From: Devosia sp.
GTDB lineage: Bacteria > Pseudomonadota > Alphaproteobacteria > Rhizobiales > Devosiaceae
Length of the DNA: 11,031 nt
NCBI GenBank assembly: GCA_016793415.1
Contig: JAEUMC010000983.1
Coordinates: 1 to 11,031, forward strand
Reading direction: 5' to 3'
Below are positions 6,767 through 11,031 of the stretch, piece after piece. Numbering within the stretch: position 1 is the first letter of the stretch; the number at the start of each line of letters is the position of its first letter. The notes beneath the pieces were generated by a model. That model was given only the letters and a program-made list of their open reading frames with translations, ran no database searches and was not told the origin of the DNA. The position numbers and the translations under genes are program-made.

Positions 6767-6805
6767 CCCGTAAATCCTCCACCGCCCAAGTGAACGGTGG
6801 ACGGG
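6767..6805 (+). terminator. Possible hairpin after the SulP gene
   Basis: TCCACCG (6778-6784) pairs with CGGTGGA (6795-6801) over a 10-base loop. An outer CCCG/CGGG (6767-6770 and 6802-6805) can stack on it. No T-tract follows, so intrinsic termination is doubtful; a Rho-dependent end or an RNA stabiliser is possible. The rest of the gap to 6896 holds no clear promoter. Confidence 0.3.
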
Positions 6806-6896
6806 CTTAAGTCATTGATTTTGTAGCGCGATAGAGTCGGAAAGGTCCGCGACTTTTCCTAAAGGCGCTCTTTTGCAAGTCGGCAGAAAGAGTCAC

Positions 6897-8198
6897 ATGT
6901 CCTACCAGTTGGGCATAAGGCAGAACCTGACGCCATTCCTCCAGCAATTGCTGCAGGTGTTCTTCGTCGGGCTTACCATCGGCCTGCAACGCACCGTTAT
7001 CCCGGCACTTGCGGAAAGCGAGTTCGGGGTCGCCAAGGGCTCCATGCTGGCCGTCTTTGCCTTTGTGGTGTCGTTCGGGGTGGTCAAGGGCACGATGAAC
7101 TTCGTCTCCGGGCGCCTGGCGGAGCGTGTCGGTCGGCGCAGGGTGTTGATCTGGGGCTGGCTTTTCGCGCTGCCGATCCCGTTCGTCATTCTCTTTGCCT
7201 CCAACTGGTGGTGGATCGTCGGCGCAAGCATGCTGCTGGGCATCAATCAGGGCTTTGCCTGGTCGATGACGGTCACCGCCAAGATGGACATCGTGCGTGC
7301 GGATCAGCGCGGTCTGGCCACTGGCATAAACGAGTTCGCCGGCTATGGCGGGGTTGCGCTGGCAGGGGTGGTTACCGGCTACCTGGCTAGCCTGTTCGAA
7401 CCACGCCTCAGTCTGTTCGCCTTTGGTCTGGTCATCGCAATCGCGGCACTGCTGGCCGCGGTAACGGCGTTCACCGAAACACTGCCCCACGCCAGGGCAG
7501 AGGCGGCCCGACACAAGGCGGGAGTTCAGACAGGACCCGTGCCACGCTTTGTCGACGCGCCCGAACACCCCAGCACCGCTGAGGTCTTTGCTCTCGTCAG
7601 CTGGAAGAACAGGACGTTCATGGCGCTGGCACAGGCCGGGAGCGTCGAGAAATTCGTCGATGCCTTGATGTGGGCGCTCTTGCCGGTCTTTCTCGTCTCG
7701 AAAGGCGCAAGCCTGATTGAGATCGGGTGGATCACCGGCATTTACGGTTTCGTCTGGGGCGGCAGTCAGCTCTGGACGGGCCCGTTGTCCGATCGCGTCG
7801 GGCGCAAGTGGCCGACCGTCGTCGGCTTCCTGATCTGCTCGGCCGGTGTGTTTGCGTTTCCCGCCCTCACGGCTCCCCTCGAACGGTCCTTCGCCGCGGC
7901 CGTGATCGGCGTGGGCATGGCATTGCTCTATCCGACGCTCATGGCCGCTATGGGCGACATTGCCCCACCGAACTGGCGAGGCTCGGCGCTGGGCGTCTAC
8001 CGCTTCTGGCGCGATCTGGGCTACGCCATCGGCGCGGTCGCCATGGGCGTCCTGGCCGACGCATCCGGACTTCTCGAGGCGGGCTTCTGGTTCACCGGAC
8101 TGGCCATGGCGCTGTCCGCCCTCTGGCTGACGCTGGGGATGGAGGAAACCCATCCCGGCCACGCTGCTGGTGTGTCCGGCGGCCCGCCTGCGCGCTGA
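6897..8198 (+). CDS. Major facilitator superfamily transporter
   Basis: This 433-residue polytopic membrane protein has the expected 12-helix MFS layout. Motif A appears in both halves: SGRLAERVGRRR (71-82) after TM2, and GPLSDRVGRKW (295-305) after TM8. A charged cytosolic loop (about 195-235) joins the halves. The SulP-like substrate logic of the island suggests a sulfur compound or organic anion, but nothing in the sequence fixes the substrate. The ATG at 6897 gives a normal MFS N-terminus; TTG 6873 would add eight residues. The leader AGAAAGAG is only a weak ribosome site. It lies 153 bases after the SulP gene and may have its own promoter. A long minus-strand open frame over it is a shadow. 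Confidence 0.85.
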   Translation: MSYQLGIRQNLTPFLQQLLQVFFVGLTIGLQRTVIPALAESEFGVAKGSMLAVFAFVVSFGVVKGTMNFVSGRLAERVGRRRVLIWGWLFALPIPFVILFASNWWWIVGASMLLGINQGFAWSMTVTAKMDIVRADQRGLATGINEFAGYGGVALAGVVTGYLASLFEPRLSLFAFGLVIAIAALLAAVTAFTETLPHARAEAARHKAGVQTGPVPRFVDAPEHPSTAEVFALVSWKNRTFMALAQAGSVEKFVDALMWALLPVFLVSKGASLIEIGWITGIYGFVWGGSQLWTGPLSDRVGRKWPTVVGFLICSAGVFAFPALTAPLERSFAAAVIGVGMALLYPTLMAAMGDIAPPNWRGSALGVYRFWRDLGYAIGAVAMGVLADASGLLEAGFWFTGLAMALSALWLTLGMEETHPGHAAGVSGGPPAR

Positions 8199-8361
8199 GG
8201 TCGTGCCTGCACGCATCGGCTCCGCGGCCCAGCCTGCTCATTGCCCCCTCACAATCAACAGGATCACCGCTTTGATACATTAGGACATTCGAACAGCAGC
8301 AGCCGCGGAGCATTCGCGAACTGGCCCAGCGGGGCCGATGAAGAACCAAAAAGACAGGTAT
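8199..8361. other. Intergenic region upstream of the YeeE/YedE pair
   Basis: This region of about 160 bases is less GC-rich than its neighbours near 8245-8300. It contains TTGATACATTAG at 8272-8283, which differs at one base from TTGACACATTAG at 3253-3264 in the bigR operator region. It may hold the promoter of the transporter pair. Confidence 0.4.
8272..8283 (+). promoter_or_regulatory. Candidate second BigR-like half-operator and -35
   Basis: TTGATACATTAG matches the -35 and left operator arm before the dioxygenase (TTGACACATTAG) at 11 of 12 bases. The right arm is poor: CGAAC at 8290-8294 against CTAAT. A weaker or asymmetric binding site would place the YeeE/YedE pair in the same regulon. 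This is inference from similarity only. Confidence 0.35.
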
Positions 8362-8790
8362 ATGACGACCAACTTTACACCAATTGAAGCGCTGCTCGGC
8401 GGTGCGATGATCGGGCTTGCCGCCGTTGCCCTTATGGCCTTGCACGGCAGGATAGCCGGAATGACCGGGATCCTGTCAGGCCTCATCTCCCCCAAGGCAG
8501 ACTGGGCCTGGCGCGTCGCCTTCCTTCTCGGTGCGATCGCCGCACCGATCGGGATTGTGTTGCTGACGGGCGCACCGGTGCCGCTGCAGGCGGACCTGCC
8601 GGCCTGGACAATCGTCGCGGGCGGCTTGCTCGTCGGCCTGGGGGTGAGCTACGGAGGCGGCTGCACCTCGGGGCACGGCGTCTGCGGCATGGCCCGGCTC
8701 TCCCCTCGCTCCATCGTAGCGACCGCAATATTCCTCTCGACAACTTTCGCCACCGTGTTCGTCGTCCGCCACCTCTTGGGAGGTTTCTGA
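8362..8790 (+). CDS. YeeE/YedE-family sulfur transporter, N-terminal half-protein
   Basis: This 142-residue membrane protein with about four helices carries the family hallmark GGGC101TSGHGVC108GMARLSPRS. These are the conserved cysteines that pass thiosulfate or sulfur in YeeE (TsuA). FTPIEALLGGAMIGLAA at residues 5-21 and GRIAGMTGI at 29-37 are also typical. Full-length YeeE is about 350 residues; this gene and the next are the two halves, as in the PmpA/PmpB type also found in BigR regulons (DUF395). ATG 8362 is chosen because ACAGG lies five bases upstream and MTTNFTPI fits the family; ATG 8338 would add eight polar residues. The stop overlaps the next start. Likely role: import of thiosulfate or traffic of sulfur compounds across the inner membrane. 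Confidence 0.85.
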   Translation: MTTNFTPIEALLGGAMIGLAAVALMALHGRIAGMTGILSGLISPKADWAWRVAFLLGAIAAPIGIVLLTGAPVPLQADLPAWTIVAGGLLVGLGVSYGGGCTSGHGVCGMARLSPRSIVATAIFLSTTFATVFVVRHLLGGF

Positions 8791-9224
8791 TGCTCCGCAC
8801 CGTTTCAGCGGCCGGCATTGGCCTCAGCTTTGGCGCCGGCATTGTCGTTTCAGGCATGGGAAACCCCGCCAAAGTCCTGAACTTCTTCGATATCTTCGGC
8901 AGTTGGGACCCCAGCTTGATGCTGGTGATGCTCTCGGCCCTCGTGGTGACCTTCGTCGGCTACAGATTGGTTCTGCGGCGACCTGCTCCTGTCTTCGAAC
9001 CAAAGTTCCATCTGCCGACCCGGCGTGAACTGGACTTGCCGCTCATCGGCGGTTCCGCCCTGTTCGGCATCGGCTGGGGCCTATCGGGCTTTTGTCCGGG
9101 TGGGGCAATTCCGGCGCTTGGGTCCGGGGCGCCTGCGCCCGTTATCTTCGTTGCGTCGATGATTGGCGGGATGCTGGTGGCAAACGCCTTGAGATATCTC
9201 TCCCTCCAGCGTGCCGCGGTCTGA
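8790..9224 (+). CDS. YeeE/YedE-family sulfur transporter, C-terminal half-protein
   Basis: This 144-residue membrane protein is the partner half of the preceding gene. It has GMGNPAKVLNFFDIFGSWDPSL at about 22-43 and the second conserved cysteine motif LSGFC102PGGAIPAL, with about four hydrophobic segments. Its ATG shares one base with the previous TGA (TGATG), and a strong GGGAGG ribosome site sits at 8778-8783, six bases upstream. The two halves are therefore made together and probably form one transport unit. The family (Sulf_transp) includes thiosulfate importers; specificity here is inferred. Confidence 0.85.
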   Translation: MLRTVSAAGIGLSFGAGIVVSGMGNPAKVLNFFDIFGSWDPSLMLVMLSALVVTFVGYRLVLRRPAPVFEPKFHLPTRRELDLPLIGGSALFGIGWGLSGFCPGGAIPALGSGAPAPVIFVASMIGGMLVANALRYLSLQRAAV

Positions 9225-9235
9225 GGTTCGTGCCT

Positions 9236-9258
9236 GGAGCGGCTTCGCAAGCCGCTCC
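9236..9258. terminator. Perfect 10-bp hairpin between convergent genes
   Basis: GGAGCGGCTT (9236-9245), loop CGC, then AAGCCGCTCC (9249-9258): a perfect 10-bp stem with a 3-base loop, 11 bases after the transporter stop. It lies between genes that face each other, so it could end transcription from either side. It lacks a T-tract on the plus strand. Its sequence also resembles GGGAGCGGCTT-type REP elements of other proteobacteria. Confidence 0.5.
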
Positions 9259-9364
9259 CACTGCGGCGAAGACCCACCGGGGCGTTCGCGTACGCCATCG
9301 ATTATCTTCGGCAAGCTCGCGGCGTCCGACGCAAGGTTCTGGTCCTATGCCTTTCGCGGCGGAC

Positions 9365-9952
9365 CTATTCGGCTGGGAACTTGGCGGCACCTTCCGCGGC
9401 GACCTGAGAATAGATTTCGGTGACAAGCTCTTCGGCAGGGGTAACGCCAGGATCGCTGAGATAAACCTCCCACATGCGCTCGCTGTCAGGGATGCCCGCC
9501 TGCTTGGTCGCCATGCCGATTGCCGCATAGATCGCTGCCAACTCCTCGTAGGGACCGATATGGACGACCTTCAGCGCGTGCCCGCTTGGTGTCATGCCGG
9601 CGAGCACACCGCCACTCGCCTTCGCGGCATCGGCCGAGGAAACCGGAAAGCCGACATCGACAGTGGTCTTGCCGCCTGACCAGTCGTGATAGATGGCCAT
9701 GGGTGGCCCGAGGGCAACCACGCCGGATGTGTTTAGGAACTGGTCGAGCGTCGTGAACGCGGTACCCACGAATACCGGAACCTCAGCCATCGGAATCGTC
9801 GCGGTGACGTAAACCATCGGCTGGCTGGAAAGCTGGACGCTGGTGATCTTTACGCCGGTCGCCGGTGCCTGCGCGGAAGCCGTGGTGGACCCGCCGACGG
9901 GCAGAGCGAGCAGGCCGAGCAGCAGAAGGGGCAATACCCTGTTGAAGCGCAT
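9365..9952 (-). CDS. Exported GyrI-like (AraC effector-binding) domain protein
   Basis: This 195-residue protein has a signal peptide (residues 1 to about 29: leucine-rich core, then ASAQA). The mature part resembles the GyrI-like / AraC effector-binding fold, used in the cytosol for small-ligand binding. Matching features are GPPMAIYHDW at about 82-91, a DVGFPV strand after it, ALKVVHIGPYEELAAIYAAI in the middle and MWEVYLSDPGVTPAEELVTEIY near the end. An exported copy suggests a periplasmic ligand-binding role; the ligand is unknown. SOUL-type heme-binding proteins share this fold and are an alternative. ATG 9952 is preferred over GTG 9973: it gives a proper signal peptide with GAGG upstream, and 9973 falls at the predicted transcription start. 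An FNR-type promoter drives it. The convergent neighbour is the YeeE/YedE pair. Confidence 0.8.
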   Translation of the reverse strand: MRFNRVLPLLLLGLLALPVGGSTTASAQAPATGVKITSVQLSSQPMVYVTATIPMAEVPVFVGTAFTTLDQFLNTSGVVALGPPMAIYHDWSGGKTTVDVGFPVSSADAAKASGGVLAGMTPSGHALKVVHIGPYEELAAIYAAIGMATKQAGIPDSERMWEVYLSDPGVTPAEELVTEIYSQVAAEGAAKFPAE

Positions 9953-9979
9953 CTGAAACCTCGCGGGGATCACACCTTG

Positions 9980-10020
9980 AGACTAGCGCGCCGACTGGCC
10001 CCAGATTTGATCGTAATCAA
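9980..10020 (-). promoter_or_regulatory. FNR/FixK-type promoter of the GyrI-like gene
   Basis: On the minus strand, TTGATTACGATCAA (plus 10007-10020) carries perfect FNR/FixK half-sites TTGAT and ATCAA. Exactly 21 bp later is TAGTCT (9985-9980) in the -10 position. A start near 9973 puts the box centre at about -41 and leaves a leader of about 21 nt. Spacing is the same as at the EF-hand gene promoter. Confidence 0.7.
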
Positions 10021-10031
10021 GTCGATTGCCG

Positions 10032-10047
10032 GCGGCGGCAACGCCGC
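10032..10047. repeat. GC hairpin with GCAA tetraloop
   Basis: GCGGCG (10032-10037) pairs with CGCCGC (10042-10047) around the loop GCAA, a stable GNRA tetraloop when read on the plus strand. It lies between the divergently oriented GyrI-like promoter region and the 3' end of the LacI-family gene. It may be part of that gene's transcript end. Confidence 0.3.
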
Positions 10048-10069
10048 TACAGCCCAGCCGAGTCGCTTG

Positions 10070-10098
10070 CGCCGCCGGCCCCTGCGTGAGAGGCGGCG
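10070..10098 (-). terminator. Possible hairpin directly after the LacI-family gene
   Basis: CGCCGCC (10070-10076) pairs with GGCGGCG (10092-10098) over a 15-base loop, immediately after the stop codon of the minus-strand regulator. There is no T-tract, so this is a weak terminator call. Confidence 0.25.
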
Positions 10099-11031
10099 TC
10101 ACTTTCCAATCGGCGGTGGCGCAGTGGTATTGCGAACGACAAGGTATGTGTCGAGCGTCACGCGGGCGTCGCCCACGGCGCGCGAGCCCAGCATGTCGAG
10201 CAGCAGCGACATGGCGGCCCGGCCGGTCTCGTCCGAGCGGTTGGAGACCGTGGTCAGCGAGGGGTAGGTCGCGGCGCCGAGCACGTCGTCGCAGCCGACG
10301 ATGGAGAAGTCGGCGGGCACGCTGACGCCACGGTCGGCGAGCCCGGTCATGATGCCCTGGGCGGTCAGATCGTCGAAGGCGATGGCCGCGGTGGCGCCGG
10401 TGGCGAGGATGTCGGGTACCACGGCGCGACCGCTTTCATAACTGGGCACCCGGGCGGCAACGATGCTGACCTCGAGCCGATGCTGCCGCGCCCCCACGCG
10501 CACCGCGGCGCGCCGCTGCTGGTTCGACCACGAACTCGCCGGGCCGCTGACATAGACGATGTGCTTGTGGCCCAGTTCCGCCAGGTGGGTGATCGCCTCG
10601 CGCACCCCGATGGCGCTATCGATCAGCACCCGCGGGATGCCCTCGACGTCGCGGTTGACCAGCACCAGCGGACGCTTCAGCGCATGGGCGCGGATCCGCT
10701 CGTCGGTGAGGCGCGAAGCGCACAGCACCAGCCCCTCGACCTGGCTGAGGAAGCGATCGACCAGCTTGTCTTCCTGGCGCCAGCTTTCGTCGGAATTGCC
10801 CAGGAACACGCAGAACTCGGAGCGGTCGGCTTCCATCTGTGCGGCGCGGATCAGCGGCGGGAAGAACGGGTTGGCGACATCGGGCACCACCAGCGCCACG
10901 TTGCCGTAGCGCCCGGTGCTGAGCGCCCGCGCCGTGTGGTTGGGCACATAGCCGATGCTGCTGGCGATCTCGAGGATGCGCGCTACCGTCTCTTCGCCCA
11001 GCATGCCCGGCTGGGTGAAGGCCCGCGACAC
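10099..11031 (-). CDS. LacI-family transcriptional regulator (5' end outside window)
   Basis: The visible 310 codons are most of a LacI/GalR regulator, which is usually about 335-345 residues. The first visible residues (VSRAFTQPGMLGEETVARILEIASSIGYVPNHTARAL) are the second HTH helix and hinge helix of the DNA-binding domain; the first helix lies beyond the edge, so the GTG at 11031 is not the start. The periplasmic-binding-like ligand domain follows: NVALVVPDVANPFFP, GLVLCASR, RPLVLVNRD, HLAELGHKHIVYVSGP, AIAFDDLTAQGIMTGL, FSIVGCDDVLGAATYPSLTTV. Such proteins usually repress sugar or polyol transport and catabolism genes. No target is visible, and it probably controls genes beyond the window rather than the sulfur island. 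Confidence 0.9.
   Translation of the reverse strand: MSRAFTQPGMLGEETVARILEIASSIGYVPNHTARALSTGRYGNVALVVPDVANPFFPPLIRAAQMEADRSEFCVFLGNSDESWRQEDKLVDRFLSQVEGLVLCASRLTDERIRAHALKRPLVLVNRDVEGIPRVLIDSAIGVREAITHLAELGHKHIVYVSGPASSWSNQQRRAAVRVGARQHRLEVSIVAARVPSYESGRAVVPDILATGATAAIAFDDLTAQGIMTGLADRGVSVPADFSIVGCDDVLGAATYPSLTTVSNRSDETGRAAMSLLLDMLGSRAVGDARVTLDTYLVVRNTTAPPPIGK

Noticed and set aside
6806..6896. RNA gene or riboswitch before the MFS gene
   Set aside because: Only short, imperfect stems (for example AGTCG 6835-6839 with CGACT 6850-6854) and no recognisable conserved core.
6807..8216. 469-codon minus-strand open frame
   Set aside because: Exact antisense shadow of the MFS gene, low in hydrophobic residues and without any recognisable motif; a by-product of high GC.

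Overview
The window is GC-rich, densely coded bacterial DNA. It looks like an alphaproteobacterium of the Hyphomicrobiales type. The reasons are the BigR/SqrR-type sulfur regulator, the stand-alone DUF442 sulfur transferases, the FNR/FixK-type boxes and the split YeeE/YedE pair. Genus is not resolved; a Devosia-like organism is a guess. No tRNA, rRNA, CRISPR array, insertion sequence or phage gene was seen.

Layout. (1) 47-1548, plus strand: two exported proteins translated as an overlapping pair, an unrecognised four-cysteine protein and a pentapeptide-repeat protein. (2) 1549-1855: a gene-free convergent gap. (3) 1856-2359, minus: an exported four-EF-hand protein behind a well-formed FNR-type promoter. 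(4) 2472-3251, minus: a thioredoxin-2 gene (trxC-like) overlapping a bigR-like repressor gene. Both carry a lesion as the sequence stands: an in-frame TGA in trxC and a one-base frameshift in bigR. (5) 3252-3351: an AT-rich divergent promoter/operator. (6) 3352-6743, plus: a tight run of persulfide dioxygenase, two tandem DUF442 (TIGR01244) sulfur transferases and a SulP/STAS anion transporter. (7) 6897-8198, plus: an MFS transporter. (8) 8362-9224, plus: two half-size YeeE/YedE sulfur transporters with overlapping stop/start. (9) 9365-9952, minus: an exported GyrI-like domain protein behind a second FNR-type promoter. (10) 10099-11031, minus: a LacI-family regulator cut by the window edge.

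The core, about 2.47-9.22 kb, reads as a reactive-sulfur (sulfide/persulfide) detoxification and transport island. The BigR-like repressor has two cysteines 66 residues apart, the spacing known for the persulfide-sensing pair of BigR and SqrR. It probably controls the divergent operon through a palindrome lying between overlapping promoters. The dioxygenase would oxidise glutathione persulfide to sulfite, and the DUF442 proteins would move sulfane sulfur. SulP and the YeeE/YedE pair would move sulfur oxyanions or thiosulfate. In Xylella and Agrobacterium the DUF442 and metallo-beta-lactamase domains are fused in Blh; here they are separate genes with DUF442 duplicated.

Two results deserve most attention. 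First, three reading-frame irregularities (bigR, trxC and the second DUF442 gene) cluster within 1.9 kb of otherwise intact genes. Second, the two genes flanking the island share one promoter design: a 14-bp FNR/FixK-type box, exactly 21 bp, then a TAG-type -10 hexamer.
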